A stretch of DNA of 64,000 nt from positions 62,001-126,000 of the forward strand of contig NZ_LSZH01000016.1 in the NCBI RefSeq assembly GCF_001647545.1, read 5' to 3'. Shown piece by piece: positions 44,654-56,500 of this stretch. The DNA comes from Acinetobacter sp. SFB (GTDB lineage: Bacteria > Pseudomonadota > Gammaproteobacteria > Pseudomonadales > Moraxellaceae). Each line of letters opens with the position of its first letter. The first letter of the stretch is position 1. The position numbers and the translations under genes are program-made. Under the pieces are notes generated by a model. It saw nothing but the letters and a program-made list of their open reading frames with translations. It was not told the origin of the DNA and did not search any database.

Positions 44654-46093
44654 ATGATGAATGATAAGTCGATGGAAATAGAAATAGTTGAAAGGACGCT
44701 TGAATGTGAAAATCAAAGTTTTGAGCCTAGCTCGGTAGAAACAGTATCGCCGGTTTCTAAACAGATTCAGCCACCCAAAGAAAGCAGTACCTATCAATGG
44801 TATGTCGTGGTGATCTGTATGCTGGCTTACATTCTGTCATTTGTAGACCGTCAAATTTTATCGTTAATGATTGAGCCTATTAAAGTCGACTTAATGATCA
44901 GTGATACTCAGTTTAGCCTGTTGCAAGGACTCGCCTTCTCGTTGTTTTATGCCATTATGGGTCTTCCGATTGCCGCGCTCGCTGACCGAAAGTCCCGGAT
45001 TAAAATTATTGCAACCGGTATTGCTTTCTGGAGTCTGGCAACCGCTGCTTGCGGACTCAGTAAAAACTTCATTCAAATGTTTCTGGCACGTTTGAGTGTG
45101 GGTGCAGGTGAAGCCGCACTTTCCCCAGCATTTTATTCGATTGTCGCCGATTTATTTCCCAAGGAGAAATTGGGCCGTGCACTCGGTGTATATGCGATTG
45201 GCGCCTTTATTGGTTCGGGTTTAGCTTTCCTGATTGGCGGCTATGTGATTGGACTGTTAAAAGATATCAGTTTCGTGGCCTTACCGGTGATTGGTGAAGT
45301 GAAGACTTGGCAACTCACCTTTATGATTGTGGGCTTACCCGGTGTATTGCTTGCACTCCTCATGGTTCTGACGGTGCGTGAACCTGCGCGTAAGGGGATG
45401 AAAGTTGGTGCAGACGGTCAGGTGATTAAGGCTTCCTTCAAGAACTCGCTTGGCTTTATCAAGACCCATAAGAAGACTTTTTTCTGTCATTTTATTGGTT
45501 TTTCTTTTTATACCATGATGTTGTATTCACTTCTGGGCTGGGCACCTGCTTATTACATGCGTAACTTCGGCCTTGATGCCAGCCAGACCGGTTATATCTT
45601 AGGTAGCATCATTTTAGTGGCCAATACTTCGGGTGCCTTGTTCTGTGGCTGGCTGATCGACTTCTTCTCTAAACGTGGATACAGTGATGCTGCTATCCGT
45701 GCCGGTGCAATCGGCTGTGCGGCCTTGATTGTTCCAAGTGTATTGTTTACCCAGGTCGACAACATGTATTTATCATTTGCCCTGATCTCTGTGGCTATGT
45801 TCTTCTCAACCTTCCCGATTCCGGCCTCTGCAGCCGCAACTCAAATGCTGACACCAAACCAACTACGTGCACAAGTTTCTGCCAAATTCCTGCTTATCTC
45901 AAATATGATTGCCCTTGGAATAGGAACCACCGCGGTTGCTTTAATTACTGATAAATACTTTCAAAACACCGTAATGGTGGGAAATTCTATTTCAATTGTG
46001 AATGCAGTGGCTGGAGTTATTGGTTCCTTCTTATTGTATAAGGGCTGTCAATATTACCGTGAGAGTATGAAAGTGGAGCAACTGGCTGAATAA
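44654..46093 (+). CDS. MFS transporter downstream of paaZ
   Basis: A 479-residue, 12-helix inner-membrane transporter with an unusually long cytoplasmic N-terminus (about 48 residues, rich in Glu and Ser). The pattern ILSFVDRQILSLMIEPIKVD at helix 1 and RLSVGAGEAALSPAFYSIVA at helix 4 resembles spinster-like and organic-acid MFS groups. It has its own start region 190 bases after paaZ and is separated from it by a terminator. Location suggests uptake of phenylacetate or a related aromatic acid, but the sequence does not fix the substrate. Confidence 0.78.
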   Translation: MMNDKSMEIEIVERTLECENQSFEPSSVETVSPVSKQIQPPKESSTYQWYVVVICMLAYILSFVDRQILSLMIEPIKVDLMISDTQFSLLQGLAFSLFYAIMGLPIAALADRKSRIKIIATGIAFWSLATAACGLSKNFIQMFLARLSVGAGEAALSPAFYSIVADLFPKEKLGRALGVYAIGAFIGSGLAFLIGGYVIGLLKDISFVALPVIGEVKTWQLTFMIVGLPGVLLALLMVLTVREPARKGMKVGADGQVIKASFKNSLGFIKTHKKTFFCHFIGFSFYTMMLYSLLGWAPAYYMRNFGLDASQTGYILGSIILVANTSGALFCGWLIDFFSKRGYSDAAIRAGAIGCAALIVPSVLFTQVDNMYLSFALISVAMFFSTFPIPASAAATQMLTPNQLRAQVSAKFLLISNMIALGIGTTAVALITDKYFQNTVMVGNSISIVNAVAGVIGSFLLYKGCQYYRESMKVEQLAE

Positions 46094-46159
46094 AATGCCG
46101 CATCAATGTCAATGAAACTTTCTTGGCTCCAATTTTGATGCCTTAAATATTAAATTTTT

Positions 46160-46203
46160 AGGGGCTGTTGAGCATTAACAAGAGTTACTTCTCAATAGCC
46201 CCT
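46160..46203. repeat. 13-bp hairpin, possible element end or terminator
   Basis: AGGGGCTGTTGAG pairs with CTCAATAGCCCCT (one G-T wobble) around an 18-base loop, 67 bases after the MFS stop. No T-run follows. It may be a small mobile-element end or a terminator of the MFS gene. Confidence 0.4.
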
Positions 46204-46492
46204 GGTTCTGGCCTTGTTTAGATTCGTGCAAAAACTAAAAACCTCCATAACTCGTTTAAATGCAGCAAATCTAACCATACTATTCCAAAGGCTTCTTCAG
46301 CATTCAGCCCTCATCCTATCCACATCAACTCTGCCACTTCAGTTCTCAGGTCATGCCATCCTTTATACCCTTCTAACACCTTGGCATCTTCTTCCCCTAG
46401 AAGCGTGACCACCTGCAGCAATAATTACTGGATGCTCCCCGCATCCTAGACATGAAACAGCCTCATTTTGACGCTGCCTCACCCAATAGGTA

Positions 46493-46960
46493 TCAGGCAA
46501 CAAACTCTCGATTTAAGTGATTTGGTGGCACAATCTGAGGATGACCACGACCATAGCTTTTATGCGGCTTATAGCCTCGAACAGCAGCAATACCAATGTT
46601 CTTCATGATTTTCAGCACACGATTAGGTCCGCAGCTTTCCTCTGGCTCTTTAAGATCCAGGGTGATGCGACGATAACCGTAGATGCCATAACTGGCATCC
46701 TAAGAAGAACGTATAAGCGGTAATAAACGCTTGTCTGCAATAGTCCTGCCTGATTCGGGTTCATGCAACTAGGTAAACAGCCAGCACAGCAATCTTAAGA
46801 ACCCGACACATCGTTTTAATCTATATTGAAGGATAAACTGATACTTTACTCAGGCAGGCTTGCAAAACGGCGTGAAAGCAGTGCTTTCACTTTAAGATGT
46901 TCCGTTCATCTTCAGTCTGTTTAAGCTGACTTTTGCAAAAATTCGAAGCAACCTATTGGG
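46493..46960 (-). pseudogene. IS3-family transposase remnant
   Basis: Read on the minus strand, the right part resembles the end of OrfA (QLKQTEDERNILK) and the left part the start and middle of OrfB (YGIYGYRRITLDLKEP, CGPNRVLKIMKNIGI, RGYKPHKSYG). The YGYRRI stretch is typical of IS3-family OrfB. Several stops and frameshifts interrupt it, and the DDE catalytic core is absent. The element is long dead. Confidence 0.7.
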
Positions 46961-47534
46961 AGTTTTTGAAACACAGCCACAAACGTTTAAGAATATGCTC
47001 TTCTCCATTAAAAGTTTCGGAAATTATGTTTATTCCGATTTGGTATAAATGTTCATGTTTCAATAACTTCAATAGCTTTCTTCTTTTCATTAAAATAGAA
47101 TCAAAGTCATCTCTTTAGATAGTTACGTTGTTACCAAGGGATGGTTTATCTCATTGCTCTACATCACTTCGCATTACATGCTTTACACTTTGCCTTGAGG
47201 AAAGATTGCCAAAACAGTCATTTATGAATTGGTTCAACATGTGCTTATCAGTTTTGTCATCAGAATAAGCCAATTATTCAAATTAGAGAAGCATTGCTTA
47301 AACAGGATTCGGGTTATGTCACATAAATATCTTGGATCTATGGATAAGAATAACACTTCAAAAATATACAATATTTAGGATCAAAAATATTTGTTTTTAG
47401 CATTTTATAAAAATCATTACATTCAGATTCATCTCTGTTGCCCATAAAATTGCCTCAAGAATGATTTTTTGAAGCACCTCTAATAAAAAATGAAAGCTAT
47501 CTTTCGATGAATTTACTTAAAAAGTTATAAATAT

Positions 47535-47567
47535 AAAAAGGCAGGTGTCTAAGCATCTGCCTTTTTT
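47535..47567 (-). terminator. Terminator of the giant autotransporter gene
   Basis: AAAAAGGCAGGTG pairs with CATCTGCCTTTTT (one wobble) with T-runs beyond, 22 bases past the autotransporter stop on the minus strand. Confidence 0.85.
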
Positions 47568-47588
47568 AACCAATTCTTTATTCTAAGT

Positions 47589-50500
47589 TTACCAATGGAG
47601 CTCTAAACCTAAAGTACCACCTTCGTTTTTAGCACCATTTTCTGAATATTGCCCATTAAACTGACCATAAAATGCTAAGTTGGTAATAGAAGTCATCTTA
47701 AAACCAAGATTGATATCCATCGTATTTGCATCAGGCACAGCTCCTTGTACTTCAAACTTATACCCTGGCGCAGAAACAAAACTGGCTTCCATTTGACGCC
47801 TGGTCGAAAAATCATGCGCAAAACTCAGTTTTGCATATGGCTGAATACTGCCTTCACTAAACATAAACATCGTATCAAACTGTGCTCCAACAAAGACTGG
47901 AACAGAATATGCATCGTTTTTACTATATGCCAATGCTAGTAAATCATCAGTTTCCGTTGCTTTTTCTCGTGCCTCATCAACTTTCACTGAAGAAACTTGA
48001 ACCCCTGCGAACGGCGTAATATTGATTTTTTTCCAATTGGTTTTATAGCCAACTTCTAAACGTCCATTCATCACTTCGCCATCAAAATCGGCCTGTAGAT
48101 TATTAGAAACACCAGCTACAGGAACAATTGGCGCTGCTGCCCCCTCAACCATGGCAAAACGTGTGGTATTTGCATCCAACCAATCGTAGCTTAAAGCGCC
48201 TTTTAAATACAGTTTTTCAAAATCTTGGCTGCCGTACAAAGCTAAACTATTGCTTTCTACTAAACCACTGGCTGCACGGTTTTCAACATTAAACTGTGTT
48301 TTTGATGAACCAAAAGCCAATCCCAGCAGCATATTTTTATTTAAAGCATAATCCAAACCAGCTACCGTTCTATAACTATCTGCAGAATAAGCTGCAGCAC
48401 CAGTATGATCATCACGATAAATTTCATTTGTGCCATTCTGACCGGTAATCCATACGCGCCATTGACTGTCATCAATACATTGCTCGCCATCTGCTGTCGC
48501 TTTATCGCAAATTACCGTATATACATTATTGTTTTTTGCATAATTAGAGCGCGAACGCCAGTAATCCGATTGAACCGAAATATCATTCATCAACCCTTGG
48601 GTATGGGTAAATGCTGTTTGCAGAATTGCAGCATTCCCTTCCCCACTGATTGAATCATAAGCCGTTTGTAAAGCAGTGATATCTGGGCGATATAATAATG
48701 CAGCTGCAACTGGTCCAAATGCTGTACTGGTCTGATCTAACTGAATTGCATTAATAGCTTGCCCTAAGTTTTGACCATTTTCACTTAATGCAGTCCGTGC
48801 GAAATCAATGTTTGCTCGTATAGCGGAGGAATTATTGGTCACCACTTTATTAAATAGTGCAACTGCAGATGGAACAGCATCCACTGTGAATCCTGTATCC
48901 ACAACATTTTGGGCATTTACAATAGTTTGATCAAATGTCCCTGGGGTGACTAGATTTGGGTTCAGCAAATTAACAGCGACGCTTCCACCTAAAGTTGCCG
49001 TTCCAGTTACATTCATAATATCCGATGCACCCAGACTAGATGATGACCCACTTAGTAAACTGCGCACTTGCGAGGTAGCTATTGGCTGAACAGAAGACCG
49101 ATTCAAATTATAATCCCAGTACATTACCCCCGTATTGGCTTGAGTGAAATTACCGTCTAAATATGTTGCATCTACACGATTTATCCCGCCAACAGCCCAA
49201 TTACCTTGGTTAACAACATCACCTAAAGTTGAAGCGCCAGCAAGATTCATTTGGATCATCTGTCCTGTAACCAGCCATGCATTTAATGAATTCGTTAAAC
49301 TATTTTGTCCAGCATCCAGCCAAATCGATCCGGTCATAAATGAATTATTGACCACCTGATCATCGCCAACACCTGCATTCACAGCATTAGCATCCAGCCA
49401 TCCTGATGCCGTAAGCTGTAGGTTTTTATCAAGATAAAGTCCGTCAATCTGCCCGTACCCCGTCAAATAACCAGCGTTTGTTAGCAGATTGCTTCGCCCA
49501 TCAAACATACCAATAGCGGCACCTGCACCTTTACCGCCAACAAGAACACTGTCTTGTCCAACATTAATACTGAGATTACCATTTTCAGTACCTACACTCT
49601 GAGCAAAAATGCCGTATGAACCTTCACCTAAAGTCGATATATTGCCTTGTTGAACAATATTTACATTTCCTGCTTGGCCGTTACCGCCAGCGGTACCGGC
49701 AAAGAAACCTGTCAGATTTCCATTTTTATCCATCAGGTTGGCATAACCGCCACCGCCAGCAATAGACTGCACCATAATACCGTGTGCATATTTGCCTGCA
49801 GTGTATATTCCTGTTGATGGAGCCCCAGAAGCAGCCACATTCGTAATCGAGATATTACCGCTATGTCCAGAGCCTTGCCCAGAAGTTAAAACCTGTTGCG
49901 TGCCCGCTGCAAAACCGCCACCGCCACCGATTGACTGCGCAACAATCGCTGATGACCCATCCGTTTCAGTTCCAATATAGCCAGAATTATTTACAGATAC
50001 ATCTTTAGCATTGCTTTGTGATGTATTGGTTCCGCCCAGCGATAATTGCTCACTTAAACCGACCGCACCACCGCCGCCAGAAATAGACTGCACAACAATA
50101 GCCTGTGACAAGCGTCCTGCAGTCAAAATAGTACCGGCATTATTCACAGATACAGTATCACCAAGACCTGAAGCACCTGAAGCACCCAATTCGGTATAAG
50201 CCGCTGTCTGATCCAGACCGCTACTCAAGCCACCACCACCACCAATCGATTGCGCAACAATCGCAGCTGCATGTTCACCTTTTGTAATAAGCCAACCATT
50301 ATTTTCAACATGGACTGTTCCAGCATTCCCTTGAACACCCTGTGCTGCACCTGCCACCAGAATTCCTGAAGCACTGCCCGATGTACCACCACCACCACCG
50401 ATGGACTGAGCAACGATGGTATCTGCACCATTTCCTTTGGTCACAATACGGCTATCTTTATCCATATTTTTAACAATTACACTCGATGCATCACCACCCG

Positions 50501-53500
50501 CTATTTTTCCTTTCAATGAATTAAAATAACTTTGTAATGGACTTGAGATTACATTTTGCGCAGTCTGTACAAGACCTGTTACAGATGTCATTGCTGAAAT
50601 GACGCTTGCTGTTGCTCCACTACCCAGTCCTAAAGATCCTAGTTTTTCCTTAACTGTATCTGTAGCCCCACCAATAGTCCCAGTGATATCAATACCATAA
50701 CTTGCCCCCCCCTGACCGCCGCCGCCACCAATAGACTGCGCTAAAATACCTTTAGAATTTTCTTCTTCGGTATAAATCAGCTCTGCAGCATTTGTTATCG
50801 TGATATTTCCTGCATTTCCAGCATGTGCGCCATTGCCGCCAATTGCAACATAAGCCTCTTTGATTATGGTCGTATTATCTTTTTTATCAACACCACCGTC
50901 ACTAGAACCACCTTCACCGCCACCACCGCCAATGGACTGTGCAACAAGCGCCGATGAATTTTTACCGTAAGTTTCTAAAGTACCTTTGTTGTCTAATACA
51001 ACATCATTGCCATTGCCCGCAGCCGAGCCAAAACCGCCAATCGAAATCGTACCTGACGCATTACCGCCAACACCACCGCCACCACCAATAGACTGTGCAA
51101 CAATTGCAGATGCTTTATTGCCTTTAGTGACAATATGGCCATTAATACTGTTATTTATAGTTACAGTATCTCCATGACCGCCCGTGGCTGCTACAAAGAC
51201 TTCTGTGCCTAACAATTTAGCGGCATTAATTTGCTCAAGTACACTTGTGAGAGTACCACCACCAATTGCAATTGTTGCCTGTTCAACGGAGCCACCTGTA
51301 CCGCCACCACCGCCAATAGACTGGGCAAGAATACCTTGAGCACCATCACCCTGCGTTAAAATCACTGCATCATTATTGACCGTTACTGTATCCGCATTGC
51401 CTGCATTTTTACCTGAACCGCCAATACCAACTGTAGCTTTATTTTCTACATCTCCGCCAGTACCACCGCCACCACCAATAGACTGGGCAAAGATACCGCG
51501 TGAAAATAAACCTTCAGTAACAAGCGACAAGGCATTGGTCACATTAACAACGCCACCATTGCCCGCTGCACCGCCATCGCCACCAATGGCAAGTTTTGCA
51601 GATGCTGTACCGCCAACGCCACCGCCACCGCCGACAGATTGCGCGAAAATGGCATCCGCACGTCTACCTTTGGTGTAGATAATATTTTGAATATCGCCAG
51701 TCAATTGAGTCTGTTTAGTGATGACATTGACTAAACCAGCATTTCCTGCTGCACCCTCCAAATTCGTGGTATCCCATTCTTGACCGAATATACCTGCCAG
51801 TGTGCTTAGACCGACAGCTAATTCTTCTTGAAGCGCACCGCCACCAACGCCAACCGTTGCCCCTGATGTATCACCGCCATTACCGCCGCCGCCGCCGATC
51901 GCTTGAGCAAAAATACCTTTTGAATTGTCCTTTTCTGTAACGATTACACCCGAATGCTCAACATGCACATCGCCAGATTTTCCGGCCGAACCCTTATATC
52001 CCCCCACACCTAATGCAAAAGTGAGCTTGTTATTGACCAGTTCAGCATCTGAAAGATTAAATTTCTTTGATTCGACAACAGAACTGCCGCCGTCACCACC
52101 GCCACCGCCAATGGACTGAGCATAGATACCATGTGAGCCTAAACCTGAAGTTGCCAACAAGCCGGAACTGATCACCTTGACATCATCGGCGTCATTGCCT
52201 GTGCCACCCCAGCCGCCAACACTGAAGGAAATATTGGTATCTTTTTTCGTAACTGGAGCAGGATTTGCACCCGAATTATTTGTACCTGATGACGTGTTTG
52301 TATTGCCTGAATTATCCGGTTTACATAAATCACCGCATTCAAGCTTCAATGTTGTCGTGCTGGCATTTCCGCCATTACCGCCACCACCACCAATGGACTG
52401 AGCCTGAATCGCGCTGGACAACATGCCCGACGTATAAATATTGCCAATGTTGTTTACAGTCACAATATCAGAGGTATTACCACTGCCGCCAAAACCGCCG
52501 ACAGATGCAGTGATATTGGTCGTTTTATCTGTCCCTTTTGCCCCATCCAAAAACACTGAGCCGCTGTAACTGTTGCCACCATTACCGCCACCGCCACCAA
52601 TAGACTGAGCCAGAATGCCTGCCGCTCTGTTGCCTTCTGTATGGATGTTACCCATACGCAGGACATCCACAGTGCCGCCTGTTCCTCCTGAACCGCCCCA
52701 GCCACCTACACTTGCAGACAGTCCCATGCCATTTTGCGCCAGCATTGCATTGACTGAAACAGCCATACCGCCATTACCGCCACCACCACCAATCGATTGA
52801 GCCAGCACGCCATTACTGTAGTCACCCTTAGACGTGATAAAGCCTTCTGAATCTACATTGACTTTGCCTGCCGCATTGCCTGATCCGCCAAATCCACCTA
52901 CAGCCAATGAAGCACCCAGTGCGTTTTTATCCTGAGATACATTAGCACTGGCTGATACAGACAGTCCAAAACCACCATCACCGCCGCCGCCAGCAATGGA
53001 TTTCGCTAAAATGCCGGATGAGCCAACACCTTCCGTCCAGATATTATCGACAGATTTAACAGTCACGTCTCCAGATCTATTGCCATTACCCGCTTGACCG
53101 CCGATAGACAATGCAACTGCTGGTGCAGATTTATTTAAAGAACCGCTGACCGCAAAACTGCCTGAGAAGCCGCCGTCACCGCCACCGCCACCGATAGATT
53201 CAGCGGCTATACCATGTGATGAATTGCCAAGTGTTGAAATGCTTGTCAGCAGATTACCTTTATCATCAACTGCTTCAATATCGTTTGTGGACGTTACGCT
53301 GACATTCCCAGCGACATTACCGCTACCACCACCTCCTCCTACACTGGCCGTAAGTGAAGCTGCTGTTTGTGCAGATCCTGAAACACCGGCAGCAATAGAT
53401 AAACCGCCTTTACCGCCAGAACCGCCAATTGATTGGGCACGAATTGCACTGGCAGAGTCCCCTGTTGTTCCAATGGCATAATCTGTGTTTTCTACAGTCA

Positions 53501-56500
53501 CATCACCAGATATGCCACCTTTACCTCCTGAGCCACCCACTGCAACTGATGCATTGATAGCTGCCCCGTCAGTTGAGCCTGCTATCGCTCCCGAGATACT
53601 CAAACCGCCAGCACCACCATTGCCACCAATAGATTGTGCCAGTATGCCGTCAGCGCCATAACCTTCAGTAGTAATAGATTTTGGTTTTCCATCCTTGCTA
53701 ATATTTTTTACGATGACATTATTTTTAGCTCTGACTGCATCCGTATAATTGATTTTAGCTAAGAAATCATTCCATGTTTTTTGCTCAGATGTGCTGTACA
53801 TGCCATCAATTTTGGTTAAGACCAGCTGGGCATTTTCATTTTTAAGCAATGTAAATTGAGTGCCTTTTCTATCTGTATCTGAAACAAGATAACCCTCACT
53901 ATTTACAGAAACCAGTTTGTCCTTTGAGTCTATTGCTTTGAAGTTGCCATCACTATCCCGCTGATAGCCATTACTATCAACAAATACAGTTGTGGAACCT
54001 TTAATTGAAAAATGACCATTTGCATTGACCTGATAACCAACAGCTAAAATTTTCTCGCCATTGAAATCCAGAAGATAACGACCATTTTCATCAACCCGAT
54101 AACCATATTCATCCAGCCCTGTGCCAAAACCTGTCACGATACTGGAATTTGCTGAAGTCACTGCTAAAATCGTCAAAACATCACTATTGACTCGCTGACC
54201 ATTTTCATTCATCCGGTAACCATCGGCATCACGTGTCACCCTCTCATAAACAAGTGTGCCAAACTCATCAATGTTGCCGATAATGGCTCCCTTGTCATCT
54301 TTAATGTCCTGAGCATTTGCATAGCTGACACCGCCACCTTTACCCCCAATCGTGACGGATGCACCTATGGCTGTACCTTGTGAAAATGCGCCACTTAAGT
54401 TCGCCGCTATACCACCAGAGCCACCATTACCATTAATAGATTGTGCCAAAATACCGTAGGCATAATCGCCTTCTGTACTAATATTTCCAGCATTATTTAC
54501 CGTTACAAGTTTGGCTTGAGCGCCTAAGCCCCCTGCACCACCAACGCTTGAGCCTAATGCAATGGCTGGGCCTGTTGCCGTTACAGTAAATGCACCTGAT
54601 GCCGCTAAACCACCGGCACCGCCTGAACCGCCTATAGACTGCGCTACAATACCTGATGAAGAGTTGCCATATGTCGCAATATCATTTTCAACGTCGACTG
54701 TTGCAGTACCTGCTTTACCGCCTGTACCGCCATTTCCACCTACAGCAACACTCGCAGATACGGCACCTTTGGGTGAGAAACTGCCAGTTAATGCACCAGC
54801 AAAACCGCCTGTACCACCACTGCCACCTAGAGATTGTGCTATCACGCCATTTGAGAAGTCACCAAAGGTTTCAATAAATTCAGTACTTGTTACAGAAGTT
54901 GCTCCCGCTGTACCGCCTTTACCGCCTTTACCGCCCAATGCCACACTGAATGCAGCTGATGGTAGCTTTATACTGCCTGCAAGCGCTGCCGCAACTGCAA
55001 AACCACCGTTACCACCAGAACCGCCAATTGATTGCGCCTGCAGTGCAGATGAAAAGTCACCCTTCGTTGTAATAATTTGATCAGATTTTATGACTGCACT
55101 GCCAGATGTTCCTCCTTTACCGCCAGAGCCCCCTAAAGCTACCCCTGCCGTTACACCGCCGTATAGATTAGCATTCAAACCTGCAGCAACAGAAAAACCG
55201 CCATTTCCGCCTGAACCGCCAATAGATTGTGCTAAAGCACCCGTTGAATTATTCCCTTCAGTATAAATTTTACTTGGTGATTTTATGTCTGTTGATTTTA
55301 AGTTGACCAGTACACTTTGACTTGTACCACCAGTACCGCCAGTACCGCCTAATGCGACCGAAGCACTTGCAAATGTAGAAGCGCCGGCAGCTACGGTAAA
55401 CCCAGCATTACCGCCACCACCGCCGAGTGACTGCGCAATGACACCTCCAGAAGCCTCACCCAGTGTACTAATGGTACCTGAGGAATTAACTTCGACTTCA
55501 CCAGCTGAGCCGCCTGAGCCGCCTGAGCCGCCTAAAGCAACATTTGCAGTCACAGCCTTAATATCTGCGCCTGCTGAAACTGCAAAACCGCCATTACCTC
55601 CGTCACCGCCAACGGATTGCGCCACAATGGCAGCTGATGAATCTCCAATCGTAACAATATTATGGTCTGTCATCACTTGAACTTTTTTGGCCGCAGCTCC
55701 TTTACCAGCATTGCCGCCAAGTGATACACCTACAGACATGCCACCGCCGGTCAGAGCCGTTCCCGCTGCAGAAAAACCGCCATTGCCACCTGAACCTGCG
55801 ATGGATTGGGCTAAAATACCTGCTGCATTACTTCCTTCTGTTGACAGAGTTGTTGCATTTTCAACTGATTTATTTGCCGTAACTATGACTTCTTTGGACT
55901 GACCGCCAGCACCGCCGGCACCACCGAGTGCAATATTCGCAGCCAATTGACCGCCACCTCCAGCCTTAACAGCAAGTGCCAAACCGCCATTACCACCCGT
56001 GCCGCCTATCGACTGCGCAACAATAGCCGACGAATTGTTCCCTTTAGTTCCAATCGAACCCGTGCTGTTCACAATCGCCTTATTTGCTTCAGCACCTTTT
56101 GAAGCAACGCCACCAAAGCTTAAGCCAACTGAGTTACCGCCAAAGATATCCGCTGCCCCAGCAAAGCCACCATTACCGCCATCACCGCCAATCGATTGAG
56201 CAATAATGGCACTTGAGTTATCACCTGCTGTTCCAATGTATTCAGCTTCATTTTCAACTTTGGCTAAGCCAGCTTTTCCGCCCTCTCCACCACTACCGCC
56301 AATAGCCAAATTTACAGCATTCGCACTACCGACAGAAGCCGCAATAGCTCCTCCTGCATTACCGCCTGCACCACCGATGGACTGACTGACAATAGCGGAT
56401 GAACTGGCACCCTTCGTAGTAATATTCCCTTTGTTGGTAGCTGAGGCCTCAGAAGCAATGTTACCTTTACCTCCAGCACCACCTAAAGCAATGTTTGCCG

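Larger units (their letters stand above)
46094..47588. other. Gene-poor region with IS3 remnants
   Basis: 1.5 kb between the MFS gene and the autotransporter stop. It contains a 13-bp hairpin (46160-46203), an IS3-type transposase remnant (46493-46960) and the autotransporter terminator (47535-47567). The stretch 46204-46492 has some open minus-strand codons (WHDLRTEVAEL) that I cannot assign. 46960-47530 shows nothing. Confidence 0.45.

Noticed and set aside
46214..46408. 64-codon plus-strand frame after the MFS gene
   Set aside because: No ribosome site or similarity; part of decayed sequence.
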